DNA from: Clostridia bacterium
GTDB lineage: Bacteria; Bacillota; Clostridia; Oscillospirales; SIG627
Direction of reading: 5' to 3'
NCBI GenBank assembly: GCA_017439965.1
Contig: JAFSID010000101.1
Span: forward strand, 1 to 34,286
DNA: 34,286 nucleotides
Part shown: one piece after another, positions 15,501-23,237 of the stretch
How positions within the stretch are numbered: the stretch's first letter is position 1
How the letters are laid out: each line of letters starts with the position of its first letter
Notes under the pieces: generated by a model
Database searches by the model: none
Told to the model about the DNA's origin: nothing
Seen by the model: the letters and a program-made list of their open reading frames with translations, nothing else
Made by a program: the position numbers and the translations under genes

Positions 15501-16891
15501 TTTCTCCAACGTACCGCGCCAATTTCGGTTATTGCGCAGGTGAGAGGAGAAAGTCCCGTCGTCTCTATATCGAAAACGACGAAATCGTCCTTTTCAAAGG
15601 AGGCGTTATCGTCTCCCCATACGGCTCTTGCCGTGTCGTCAACGTAGTATGCCTCAAGACCGTAAATGACCTTCATTCCGAGCTTGTCCGCCGCAAGCAT
15701 AGCATCGGGAAAGCCCTGCACGTTGCCGTGGTCGGTGATGGCTACCGCACGGTGTCCCCAAGCGTGCGCGGTCTTTACCGCAACGTCGGGAGGAATAACG
15801 GCGTCCATTGAGGAAAGGTTTGTGTGAAGGTGAAGCTCAACTCTCTTTTCCTCGGCATCGTCGGTGCGGTGAAGCTCCTTTATCTTGAAAATCGCACGGG
15901 GCTTCAAAACCGTTTCCTTTTCGAAGGTGTCGTAGCTTGATTCACCGACTACCATAAGAGCGTTGCCCTTCTTGAAGCCATCCTTGGCATCCTTGTATTT
16001 ATCGTTTGCACAAACGATTTTTATTGTGACAGACCTCGTATCGTCGGTTATCTGCACGCTGGCAATGGTCTTGTCACCCGCACGGGTAACGCGGTCCTCG
16101 GAGAAGAATACTCTTCCACATACACAGCAAAGCTCCTTCTCCTTGAGGGTATAAAACTTTTTTATAGAAATCGGCTCGGGCATATTTTTGGGCTTTGCGC
16201 CGTAAAAAAGCTCGGGCTCGGTAGTGTCGAAGGTTACGAATCCACTCTGGAAGAAGCTCTTTCCTTCAACCTTCGGAAGCTCCTCCTCCTTTTCGTTTTC
16301 GAAAAGGGTGGTCGAATTGTCTCGCGGCTCTTCTTTCTTGATATTGAGGGTCATTGTTGCATTTGAAAGCGCAACGTATTCATCCATATTGAAGGGCTTT
16401 TCGTCGATAATTTCAAAGGTGACCGCCTTGCCGAATTCCTCAAGCACGATATCCGAGAGAATCTTTTTGCACTCGGATTCGGACGGAAGCTTGCCAAGAC
16501 CGTTTGACAGAATTATTTTAACGTGATTATCCTCAATCTCCATTCTTCCGCCGTCAAAAAAGCCGTTGGCAAGAGTGGTATTACGGGAAAGCTCACGGAT
16601 AAGGTCCTCGTAGTAGGACGGGGTAAAAAGCTTTTCGGGATAGCTTGGCATAAAGAAGCAGGCTGTAAGGTCATACGCCTCGGCAACGTCGTGCTCAAGC
16701 TCGTAAAGGGTGTTGCGTGTCATTATGTTTTCCGACCAGAAATTTATCATCATGGTACGCTTATCACGGTTGACACGGCATCTGTAATGGTAGCAGGTTT
16801 CCAAAAAATCTCTCTTCAAGCCCGACGGCGCGTACTTTGATAGCATTTCCGCAAGGCTTTTTTCACATTTCACAAAATCTTCAAGCTTCAT
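12542..16891 (-). CDS. polC: DNA polymerase III PolC-type, alpha subunit
   Basis: A 1449-residue Gram-positive replicative polymerase of normal length. In order: an N-terminal domain (1-~235); an OB-fold domain (~240-345); the PHP domain from residue 351 (VELHLHTNLSSMDAV), split by an inserted 3'-5' proofreading exonuclease from ~436 (DFVVFDIETTGLSPLTCAIT, with DxE of ExoI); then the second PHP part; a zinc-ribbon (CPKCQHSEF...KHCPKCD); and the catalytic palm with PDIDLNFSGEVQG. This arrangement separates PolC from DnaE. It performs high-fidelity leading-strand synthesis at the fork. Its start (ATG, GAGG site) overlaps the end of ispG by 11 bases, so it is the last gene of the pyrH operon. 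Confidence 0.98.
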   Translation of the reverse strand: MKLEDFVKCEKSLAEMLSKYAPSGLKRDFLETCYHYRCRVNRDKRTMMINFWSENIMTRNTLYELEHDVAEAYDLTACFFMPSYPEKLFTPSYYEDLIRELSRNTTLANGFFDGGRMEIEDNHVKIILSNGLGKLPSESECKKILSDIVLEEFGKAVTFEIIDEKPFNMDEYVALSNATMTLNIKKEEPRDNSTTLFENEKEEELPKVEGKSFFQSGFVTFDTTEPELFYGAKPKNMPEPISIKKFYTLKEKELCCVCGRVFFSEDRVTRAGDKTIASVQITDDTRSVTIKIVCANDKYKDAKDGFKKGNALMVVGESSYDTFEKETVLKPRAIFKIKELHRTDDAEEKRVELHLHTNLSSMDAVIPPDVAVKTAHAWGHRAVAITDHGNVQGFPDAMLAADKLGMKVIYGLEAYYVDDTARAVWGDDNASFEKDDFVVFDIETTGLSPLTCAITEIGAVRWRNGEVVDRFSTFANPEMPIPENIVKLTGITDDMVKDAPSVADAVSEFLKFSKGAVLVAHNANFDTSFIKQACEKHGFEFTNSYLDTVALSRHLNPELKRHRLDNLQEHYGLEDFNHHRACDDAEMLAKIFTCMTEDLKKEGVGNLADMMLAMSEKSDPKKLRPYHMIILVKSQAGMMNLYKLVSASYLDYYHRQPRIPRTMIERHREGLIIGSACEAGELYQAILSGKSDADLLKIAEFYDYLEIQPLSNNSFMIENGTLPDMNAVININRRIVELGKKAEKPVVATCDAHFLNPQDEIYRRILISAKFSDADRPNPLYFRTTEEMLNEFYYLPKEVAHEVVITNPNLIADMVDDEIRPIPKGTFTPNLEGAEEDLQNMCWTKAKSMYGDPLPDIVYNRLDKELTSIIKNGYAVLYIIAQKLVSYSESQGYLVGSRGSVGSSFVASMSGISEVNPLPPHYYCPKCQHSEFITDGSVGSGFDLPDKHCPKCDTLMNNDGHDIPFETFLGFYGDKSPDIDLNFSGEVQGRVHKYTEELFGSENVFRAGTLGTLAEKTAYGYVLKHLETRGETLPKADINRLAQGCVGVKRTTGQHPGGIIVVPRENSVYEFTPVQHPADDPNSDIVTTHFAFSYLHDTILKLDELGHDIPTKYKFLEVYSGTSVMDVPMNDPEVYELFRSTKPLGVTPEDIDSELGTFGLPELSTSFVQQVLIESKPKNFADLLQISGLTHGTDVWLGNAQELIRDGVCDISEVIGTRDGIMLDLIRYGLDNSDAFKIMEKVRKGKGLTPEEEEKMRAHNVPDWYIASCKKIKYMFPKAHAAAYVTSAIRLGWYKVHMPKVFYAAFFSAAPGGFDAAIVMRGSAGIKAHIAEIRAKGYEATAKETSLIPTLLLANECIVRGIPFLPIDLTKSKAFAFVPEDDGIRLPFSSLQGVGESAAESIEKAMNEGSILSVEDLRIKAGITKAVVETLEANGILNTLPQTNQITLF

Positions 16892-17969
16892 TTTCGTTCC
16901 TCATATTTTCTATTTCATTTATAAGTGCCCCGATAAGTTTTTCTTCGCTTACCTTGGCTATGATTTCGCCCTTTTTGAAGAGCAGGGCTTCTCCCGTGCC
17001 TCCTGCGATTCCGACGTCGGCTTCTCTTGCCTCACCAGGACCGTTTACCGCACAGCCCATTACGGCAACCTTTATCTGCCTTGTACCGATGGGCTTGGTC
17101 TTCTTGAGTATCTCTTCTACCTCCTTTGCTATTTTTATTATGTCAATTCTCGTTCTTCCGCAGGTTGGACAGGAGGTCACCTGAAAACCGCCCTTGTTGT
17201 AAAGACCGAGAGAGGACAGCAACGTTTTTGCCGCCTCCACCTCTTCGACGACGTCGTCGGTGATGGAGATGCGTATGGTGTCTCCGATTCCCTCAAGGAG
17301 AAGGGGAGAGAGACCTGCGCTTGACCGTACAAGGCTTGATTTAAGCGTGCCTGCTTCGGTTACTCCGAGGTGAAGCGGATTGTCAGAGGCGTTTGAAATG
17401 AGTCGGTTTGCGCCGATTACCGTCAGTGCATCCGAGGATTTTACGGATATTACCGTATCGTAAAAGTCGGCACGCTCAAGCGCCTCCTTTTCACGCATTG
17501 CGCTTTCAAAAAGAGCCTCGGCACACGGTGAGCCGTATTTTTGAAGCACCTCTTTTTCAAGGCTTCCGCCGTTAACTCCGATTCTGATGGGAATATTTTT
17601 TTCACGGCATATTCCGGCAACCTCGCGCACTCTTCCGCTGTCACCGATGTTACCTGGATTTATTCTGATTTTGTCAATACCCGCCTCCGCAGACTCTATG
17701 GCGAGACGGTAGTTGAAGTGTATGTCGGCAACGAGCGCTACGTTATAGCCCTCGACCGCCCTTTTGTAAAAGGGAATGTTGTGTACCGATTCCATATCGG
17801 GCACGGTGAATCGGATGACGTCACAGCCCGCCTCGGCAAGTGAGAGAATTTGCTTCTCGGTTGCCTCTCTGTTACGGGTATCGGTGTTGGTCATCGACTG
17901 AATAAGTATAGGCGCACCCCCACCTAAAGTGAGGGTGCCAAGCTTTATTTTACGGGTTATTTTTCTCAT
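16881..17969 (-). CDS. ispG: (E)-4-hydroxy-3-methylbut-2-enyl-diphosphate synthase (flavodoxin)
   Basis: A 362-residue MEP-pathway enzyme that converts MEcPP to HMBPP using a 4Fe-4S cluster. The cluster ligands are visible: C267 and C270 (TSCPTCGRTR), C306 (MGCAVNGPGE) and E313. The TIM-barrel part has the typical IQSMTNTDTR, FTVPDMESVH, ADIHFNYRLA and RINPGNIGD segments. It is the short bacterial form without the plant-type insert. An AAAGGACAG site precedes the ATG, 10 bases after rseP. With dxr in the same operon it supplies isoprenoid units for UppS. Confidence 0.97.
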   Translation of the reverse strand: MRKITRKIKLGTLTLGGGAPILIQSMTNTDTRNREATEKQILSLAEAGCDVIRFTVPDMESVHNIPFYKRAVEGYNVALVADIHFNYRLAIESAEAGIDKIRINPGNIGDSGRVREVAGICREKNIPIRIGVNGGSLEKEVLQKYGSPCAEALFESAMREKEALERADFYDTVISVKSSDALTVIGANRLISNASDNPLHLGVTEAGTLKSSLVRSSAGLSPLLLEGIGDTIRISITDDVVEEVEAAKTLLSSLGLYNKGGFQVTSCPTCGRTRIDIIKIAKEVEEILKKTKPIGTRQIKVAVMGCAVNGPGEAREADVGIAGGTGEALLFKKGEIIAKVSEEKLIGALINEIENMRNENEA

Positions 17970-17979
17970 AATCTGTCCT

Positions 17980-19017
17980 TTAGAAAAGCTTAAATATATC
18001 CTTGAGAGTAATGATTGCCATAAATCCGAAAAGGATTATCATACCTGCGAGGTGAACGTAGCCCTCGTGCTCGGGCTTTATCGGCTTTCTGCGTACAGCC
18101 TCAACCAGCACGAATACGAGTCTGCCTCCGTCAAGCGCGGGAATAGGCAAAAGGTTGAAAATTCCGAGATTCATGCTGATGAATACGAAAAGCGTTGCAA
18201 GAGTGCGTACTCCCATTGAAGCGCTTTCGGCAATTGCGTTGACCGTGCCGACGGGGCCCGATACGGCTTCCATTCCGTACTTGCCCGTGATAAGCCCGAT
18301 AAGTGAATCGTATATTACCTTGACGGTGGAAAAGCTTTCGTAAACCGTTTCGTAAAGAAGCGTTTTGAGGGTCTTTCTCTGAGCGTAGACAGAGAAGTCG
18401 GGCATTCCGAAGGTGACACCGTCCTCCTCGTCAGTGGTGAATTGGATATCCTCAAAGAGAATTTCTTCTCCGTTTCTCTCTACCGTTATATCAAGAGGCT
18501 CGACGCCGTCAAGCATAATTTTGTAGGAGATATCCTGATACACCTTCATTTTCTCGCCGTTTATCTCGACGATTCTGTCTCCGTCCATAATTCCCGCACC
18601 GTACAGCACCGACTCCTCAAGGGGATAATTCGGCGAGTCTGCAACGACGCAGGAGGCGTAATAGGGAGAGGAGGCAAGAATGATGAACATTGCGATGATT
18701 GCCGTGAGGATATTCATTCCCGAGCCTGCAAAAAGTATAACGAAGCGTTGATACCACGGCTTTTTGTTGAGTGCGTTTTCCTCCTCCGAGTTTTCGTCCT
18801 CACCAACGAGACTTACAAAGCCTCCTATCGGCAAAAGGCGGAGAGCGTAAAGAGTACCGCTCTTTTTACTGCGGCGTGATACGAGCTTTGGACCCATACC
18901 GATTGAAAATTCCTTGACACCCACCTTGAACATACGCGCGGTGATAAAGTGTCCGAATTCGTGAGCGAAAATCATAAAGCTGAAAAAGAGAAGTGCTAAA
19001 AGTATTTTCCAGACCAT
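17980..19017 (-). CDS. rseP: Site-2 membrane zinc metalloprotease RseP/RasP
   Basis: A 345-residue intramembrane protease. HEFGH at 19-23 in the first membrane segment gives the zinc-binding His residues and catalytic Glu. NLLPIPALDGGRL (288-300) in the third supplies the zinc-ligand Asp (LDG), and a PDZ domain lies at ~120-200 (AGIMDGDRIVEINGEKM). In Firmicutes this enzyme cuts anti-sigma factors, FtsL and signal-peptide remnants within the membrane. The start ATG follows TGGAGG. The place between dxr and ispG is conserved in many clostridia. Confidence 0.95.
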   Translation of the reverse strand: MVWKILLALLFFSFMIFAHEFGHFITARMFKVGVKEFSIGMGPKLVSRRSKKSGTLYALRLLPIGGFVSLVGEDENSEEENALNKKPWYQRFVILFAGSGMNILTAIIAMFIILASSPYYASCVVADSPNYPLEESVLYGAGIMDGDRIVEINGEKMKVYQDISYKIMLDGVEPLDITVERNGEEILFEDIQFTTDEEDGVTFGMPDFSVYAQRKTLKTLLYETVYESFSTVKVIYDSLIGLITGKYGMEAVSGPVGTVNAIAESASMGVRTLATLFVFISMNLGIFNLLPIPALDGGRLVFVLVEAVRRKPIKPEHEGYVHLAGMIILFGFMAIITLKDIFKLF

Positions 19018-19064
19018 CGTTTTCCTCCAACGGTTTTTAAAAAGTTTATGCGAATTTCGTTTGA

Positions 19065-20222
19065 TTATGCCCTTGCTCCGACAAGCGTGTCAATATGCTC
19101 TCTTGCGAGTCTGTCCTTTTCCTCGATAATCTCAAGGGAAAGCGCCTTTTCAACGGGTATTGAGTTGACTGCACTCTCCACAGTGTCAAAAATGTCGAGA
19201 AAGCCTATTTTTCCGCTGAGAAAAAGCTCGACCGCACGCTCGCCTGCGCCGTTGAGCACTGCGGGGGCTGTACCTCCAAGCGTTATGGCGCGTCTTGCGA
19301 GAGGGAGAAGAGTAAACGTCTTTTCATCGGGCGGAGCAAAGGTGAGTGTGAAGGACTGCGTGTAGTCCATTTTTTTGCAGAGTGATTCCGAGCGCTCGGG
19401 ATAGGTGAGCGCAAACTGAATACAGTGCTTCATATCGGGATGACCGAGCTGTGCAAGGGTAGAGCCGTCGCAAAATTCCACCATGGAATGTACTATACTC
19501 TGACGGTGCACCGTGACGTCTATCCTGTCTGCCGACATGTTGAAGAGCCTTGCCGCTTCGATAAGCTCAAGTCCCTTGTTCATAAGAGTTGCCGAGTCAA
19601 CCGATATCTTTGCGCCCATTGACCAGGTTGGATGTGCGATAGCCTCGGCAGGAGTGATATCCTTCAGCTCCTCACGGGTCTTGCTGAAAAAGGGACCACC
19701 CGATGCGGTGATTATAAGTCTGCTTATGAATCTGCTTGAATTGTGCTCCGAGTCAAGACATTGAAAAATCGCCGAGTGCTCACTGTCAACGGGAAGAAAG
19801 CGCACGCCCTTTTCCTTGACCTTTCCCAGAATGATCTCACCCGATGCAACGAGCGGCTCCTTGTTTGCCATGGCAATATCCTTGCCCGATTCGATAGCTG
19901 CGAGAGTCGGACGGATTCCGCTTTTGCCAAGAAGAGAATTGAGAAGGATATCGGCGTTTGATATTGCCGCCGTTTCAATAATTCCCTCGTCACCCGACAG
20001 TATTTTCGTATCGGTGTCGGCAACTCTGATTTTGAGGTCGGCAGCAGCCTTTTCATCGGCAACGGCACAGTATTCGGGACGGAATTCCCTTATTTGTGCT
20101 TCGAGCAGGTCAATGCTCCGTCTTGCTGCAAGAGCGGTTATTTTGTAGCCCTTTTCCCTTGCGACCTCAAGCGTTTGCGTACCGATTGAGCCCGTTGACC
20201 CGAGGAGTGCTATTTTTTTCAT
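19065..20222 (-). CDS. dxr: 1-deoxy-D-xylulose 5-phosphate reductoisomerase
   Basis: A 385-residue enzyme of normal length that converts DXP to MEP with NADPH, the committed MEP-pathway step. Visible marks are the NADPH loop LLGSTGSIGTQTLEVA (5-20), NKEPLVASGE, VDSEHSAIFQCL (the metal/substrate segment), ITASGGPF, HPTWSMGAKISVDSATLMNK and VHRQSIVHSMVEF. Its ATG overlaps the cdsA stop as ATGA and uses a TTGGAGG site within cdsA, so the two are translationally coupled. Confidence 0.97.
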   Translation of the reverse strand: MKKIALLGSTGSIGTQTLEVAREKGYKITALAARRSIDLLEAQIREFRPEYCAVADEKAAADLKIRVADTDTKILSGDEGIIETAAISNADILLNSLLGKSGIRPTLAAIESGKDIAMANKEPLVASGEIILGKVKEKGVRFLPVDSEHSAIFQCLDSEHNSSRFISRLIITASGGPFFSKTREELKDITPAEAIAHPTWSMGAKISVDSATLMNKGLELIEAARLFNMSADRIDVTVHRQSIVHSMVEFCDGSTLAQLGHPDMKHCIQFALTYPERSESLCKKMDYTQSFTLTFAPPDEKTFTLLPLARRAITLGGTAPAVLNGAGERAVELFLSGKIGFLDIFDTVESAVNSIPVEKALSLEIIEEKDRLAREHIDTLVGARA

Positions 20223-21028
20223 AATACCTCCAAGGGAAGCTCTGTTACGAGATACAGAAGCACCGATACCGAAATAATAGAGTCAAAGCGGTCAAGCACT
20301 CCTCCGTGACCGGGAAAAAGCTTGCCGTAGTCCTTGATGCCGTAATGACGCTTGATAAGGGATGCGGAAAGGTCTCCGAGCTGAGAAACGACAGCCGCAA
20401 CAAGACCGATAGCACCGAGAAGAATCACACTTTTCGTGTCACAGCCTCTTACTATACTATATATTACGAAACTAAGTGTACAAAAAACAGTACCGCCAAT
20501 CGCTCCTTCGACAGTTTTTTTAGGGCTGACCTCGGGAATAAGCTTGTGCTTGCCGAAAAATACTCCCGTAAAATACGCAAAGGTGTCGGTTATCCACGCT
20601 CCGAAAAATACGAGAGGGAAGTAGAAGCCACCTTCTCTTGAAAATACGAGAAGGAGAGCGCCGAAGCCTGCAACAACGTAAAACGTGAAGGCGAAAAACA
20701 TAAGAAGCGTGTCTATTTTATAAGCCTTGTGACCTATCACTCCGATAAAGAGAAGAAGGAAAAGCAAAAGGCTCATAACGGGTGCGTAATGAGAAAGAGA
20801 CGCACTTGTTGTAAGAAGGAGAAATGCTCCTGCCAATATTGGCGGTATAACGAGAATTGGCTTTTTTGCTCCTACACAGCCTGCCGCTTCAACTATTGCG
20901 ATGCAGCCGACGACGGCGAGAGCAAGCTTTAATACCGTTATCCCTGCAAAAAACTCAACGTTTGCGAATATGAGCACGGGAATAAGTACGCATAGTGCTA
21001 CCACTGCGGTTATAATTCTTGTAAGCAT
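20219..21028 (-). CDS. cdsA: Phosphatidate cytidylyltransferase
   Basis: A 269-residue polytopic membrane enzyme making CDP-diacylglycerol from phosphatidate and CTP. About seven membrane helices are visible. The CDS signature lies near the C-terminus: SLIKRHYGIKDYGKLFPGHG followed by GVLDRFDS, with the conserved KD, PGHGG and DRxD residues. An earlier FGAWITDTFAYFTG segment is also family-typical. An AAGGAAG site precedes the ATG, 12 bases after uppS. It overlaps dxr by 4 bases. Confidence 0.95.
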   Translation of the reverse strand: MLTRIITAVVALCVLIPVLIFANVEFFAGITVLKLALAVVGCIAIVEAAGCVGAKKPILVIPPILAGAFLLLTTSASLSHYAPVMSLLLFLLLFIGVIGHKAYKIDTLLMFFAFTFYVVAGFGALLLVFSREGGFYFPLVFFGAWITDTFAYFTGVFFGKHKLIPEVSPKKTVEGAIGGTVFCTLSFVIYSIVRGCDTKSVILLGAIGLVAAVVSQLGDLSASLIKRHYGIKDYGKLFPGHGGVLDRFDSIISVSVLLYLVTELPLEVL

Positions 21029-21040
21029 ATTTGACTTCCT

Positions 21041-21775
21041 TTACTTTTTTGGCGCAACGTCACCGAAGCGTCTTTGACGAGTGGCGTAAAAAGCCAATGC
21101 CTCGTCGATATCCTCGCCCGTTATATCGGGCCAGAGCTTCGGGGTAAACCATAGCTCAGAATAAGCGCTTTGCCAGGTGAGAAAGTTTGAAAGCCTCATT
21201 TCACCGCCCGTGCGGATGATGAGGTCGGGGTCGGGCTGACCCGTCGTGTAAAGCGCGTTTGAAATATCCTCCTCGGATACCTCGCGCTTTCCCTCGGCAA
21301 TAAGCTTGTTGACCGCTTGAACGACGTCGGCGCGTCCTCCGTAATTCAAGGCTACGTTAAGTGAATGGGGATAGTGAGCGCTCTTTTCCTCCGCCTCGCG
21401 CATAAGCGCCTGAACCTCGGGAGAAAATCGGCTTCTGTCACCGATGAAACGCACACGGCTGTTCTTTTCTCTGCCTCCCGCAATACCCTCTTCAAGATAT
21501 TCAACGAGAAGCCTTATTATCCCCTCGACCTCGCTCTGAGGTCTTTTCCAGTTTTCCGTAGAAAAAGCATAGACGGTAACAAGCGCAATATCACGGTCGA
21601 TACAATGCTCGACTACCCGTTTAAATGCCTCGGCTCCACTTCGGTGTCCCGCTTCACGCATAAGACCCCTTTTCGTTGCCCAACGCCCGTTTCCGTCCAT
21701 TATAATTCCAAGATGCCTCAACGGTGGGTTTTCACCGTTGAGGACATTTGATTTCTTTTGCCTTTTAAAAAGCAT
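21041..21775 (-). CDS. uppS: Isoprenyl (undecaprenyl) diphosphate synthase
   Basis: A 244-residue cis-prenyltransferase that elongates FPP with IPP to undecaprenyl diphosphate, the lipid carrier for peptidoglycan and other cell-wall polymers. GIIMDGNGRWATKRG carries the catalytic D27 and the diphosphate-binding loop; GHRSGAEAFKRVVEHC, YAFSTENWKRP, NYGGRADVV and DLIIRTGGEMRLSNFLTWQS are the other conserved blocks. The start ATG shares a base with the frr stop (TAATG), with a GGAG site 5 bases upstream, so it is tightly coupled to frr. Confidence 0.97.
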   Translation of the reverse strand: MLFKRQKKSNVLNGENPPLRHLGIIMDGNGRWATKRGLMREAGHRSGAEAFKRVVEHCIDRDIALVTVYAFSTENWKRPQSEVEGIIRLLVEYLEEGIAGGREKNSRVRFIGDRSRFSPEVQALMREAEEKSAHYPHSLNVALNYGGRADVVQAVNKLIAEGKREVSEEDISNALYTTGQPDPDLIIRTGGEMRLSNFLTWQSAYSELWFTPKLWPDITGEDIDEALAFYATRQRRFGDVAPKK

Positions 21776-22329
21776 TACAGCTCCATGATTTCACGGGACT
21801 TCTTTTCAACAGCAGCATCAACAGCCTTGATGTACTTGTCGGTGAGGTCCTGCGCGCTCTTTTCTCCTGCCTTCTGCTCGTCCTCGGTGAGCTCGCCAGC
21901 CTTCTTCTGAGCCTTGATTGCATCGTTTGCGTCACGGCGGATGTTACGGATAGCTACCTTGCAGTTTTCACCGTAAACGGAAACCTGCTTGGAAACCTCA
22001 CGGCGACGCTCCTCGGTAAGAGTGGGGAATACGAGACGGATAACCTTTCCGTCGCTCTGAGGATTGATTCCGATATCGGATGCGAGAATTGCCTTTTCGA
22101 TATCCTTAACGGTGGAAGCATCCCAGGGAGAGATAACGAGGGTGCGCGCGTCGGTTGCCTTGATTTCTGCAACCTGATTGATTTGTGTGGGAGAGCCGTA
22201 GTAGTCGATGGTAACCTTGTCAAGCACGTTTGCGCTTGCACGGCCTACGCGGATGGTGAGAAGCTCTGCTTCGAGAGAGGATACTGCCTTCTGCATTTTT
22301 GCTTCAAATTCTGTAAGATTTGCTTTCAT
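21775..22329 (-). CDS. frr: Ribosome recycling factor
   Basis: This 184-residue protein has the standard RRF length. It splits post-termination 70S ribosomes together with EF-G. Visible blocks are MQKAVSSLEAELLTIRVGRA, LVISPWDASTVKDIEKAI, IRLVFPTLTEERRREVSKQ and the C-terminal helix with AIRNIRRDANDAIK. An AAAGGAA site precedes the ATG. It lies 25 bases after pyrH, the order seen across bacteria. Confidence 0.97.
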   Translation of the reverse strand: MKANLTEFEAKMQKAVSSLEAELLTIRVGRASANVLDKVTIDYYGSPTQINQVAEIKATDARTLVISPWDASTVKDIEKAILASDIGINPQSDGKVIRLVFPTLTEERRREVSKQVSVYGENCKVAIRNIRRDANDAIKAQKKAGELTEDEQKAGEKSAQDLTDKYIKAVDAAVEKKSREIMEL

Positions 22330-22354
22330 ATTTATAAATTCCTTTCAAAAGTAA

Positions 22355-23119
22355 TTAGTTTAATCTGGATACTGTCGTTCCCGTCTTACCTCCCGTGATA
22401 ACGCGGTAGATGTTTTCGGGGTCTGCAAGACCGAAAAGAACGAGCGGCATTGAGTTTTCCATAGCATATGCTGTTGCGGTTGCATCAATTACCTTGAGTC
22501 CCTTTGCAAGAATCTCGCTGTAATCAATTTTTTCAATACGCTTAGCCGTCGGGTCTTTTCTGGGGTCTGCGGTATATACTGCGTCTATGTTCTTTGCAAG
22601 AAGCACGACGTCTGCATCAATTTCAACGCCGCGAAGCACTGAGGTCGTGTCGGTGGTCATATGGGAAATACCCGTACCGCCTGCAAAAATAACGACTCTG
22701 CCCTTCGTAAGATGCTTTACAGCCTTCGTCTTTATGTAGCTTTCGCAGAACTGAGGCATCTCAACCGAGCTCATTACTGCGGTGGGAACTCCGATTCCCT
22801 CAAGCGTTTCGGAAAGAGCAATGGAGTTTATCACCGTTGCAAGCATTCCCATATGGTCGGCTCTCGTTCTGTCAAAGCCCTCGCCGAGCTGACCGCCTCT
22901 CCATATGTTTCCGCCTCCGAAAACAATGCCGATTTCAACTCCCGCACTGTGACATTTCTTGATTGCCTCGGCAATAACGAGAAGCTTTTCCTTGTCGATT
23001 ACGGGTACGTGCTTGACTCTCTTATCACCATTTTCAAGCGTCTCGTACTCGGCAATATCACTGCCGTATACAGCCTCACCCGAAAGCTTGATAAGTACTC
23101 TCTTGTAAATAGGCTCCAT
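22355..23119 (-). CDS. pyrH: Uridylate (UMP) kinase
   Basis: A 254-residue amino-acid-kinase-fold protein making UDP from UMP. Marks are KRVLIKLSGEAVYG at the N-terminus, GIVFGGGNIWRGGQ, RTRADHMGMLATVINS, FAGGTGISHMTTDT and LLAKNIDAVYTADPRKDP. It is about 15 residues longer than most PyrH because of a charged insert after residue 20 (YETLENGDKRVKHV). It is the first gene of the operon running to polC, with a good promoter at 23161-23189 and an AAGGCGGTG ribosome site. tsf, its usual upstream neighbour, is 9 kb away. Confidence 0.96.
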   Translation of the reverse strand: MEPIYKRVLIKLSGEAVYGSDIAEYETLENGDKRVKHVPVIDKEKLLVIAEAIKKCHSAGVEIGIVFGGGNIWRGGQLGEGFDRTRADHMGMLATVINSIALSETLEGIGVPTAVMSSVEMPQFCESYIKTKAVKHLTKGRVVIFAGGTGISHMTTDTTSVLRGVEIDADVVLLAKNIDAVYTADPRKDPTAKRIEKIDYSEILAKGLKVIDATATAYAMENSMPLVLFGLADPENIYRVITGGKTGTTVSRLN

Positions 23120-23160
23120 TGTTTACACCGCCTTTTTTATATCCTATTTTTTCATTCTAT

Positions 23161-23189
23161 ATTGTACCCTAAAAATTGCATTTTGTAAA
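23161..23189 (-). promoter_or_regulatory. Promoter of the pyrH-polC operon
   Basis: On the minus strand TTTACA (23189-23184) and TACAAT (23166-23161) are 17 bases apart, about 40 bases before the pyrH ATG. All eight genes down to polC are spaced by 47 bases or less, or overlap, and no other clear promoter was seen between them. Confidence 0.7.
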
Positions 23190-23198
23190 TAGGTAAAT

Positions 23199-23231
23199 AA
23201 AAAGTTTTCACCAAGTCGGCGAAAACTTTTT
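23199..23231 (-). terminator. Terminator after the metA / FAD-dehydrogenase operon
   Basis: A stem of 11 perfect pairs (AAAAAGTTTTC with GAAAACTTTTT), extended by two G-C pairs after a mismatch, directly follows the stop of the FAD protein. On the minus strand it is followed by ATTTACC. It separates this unit from the pyrH promoter. Confidence 0.75.
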
Positions 23232-23237
23232 GTGAAA

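Noticed and set aside
12542..16891. DnaE-type polymerase
   Set aside because: The exonuclease inserted in the PHP domain, the zinc ribbon and the N-terminal OB region are specific to PolC.
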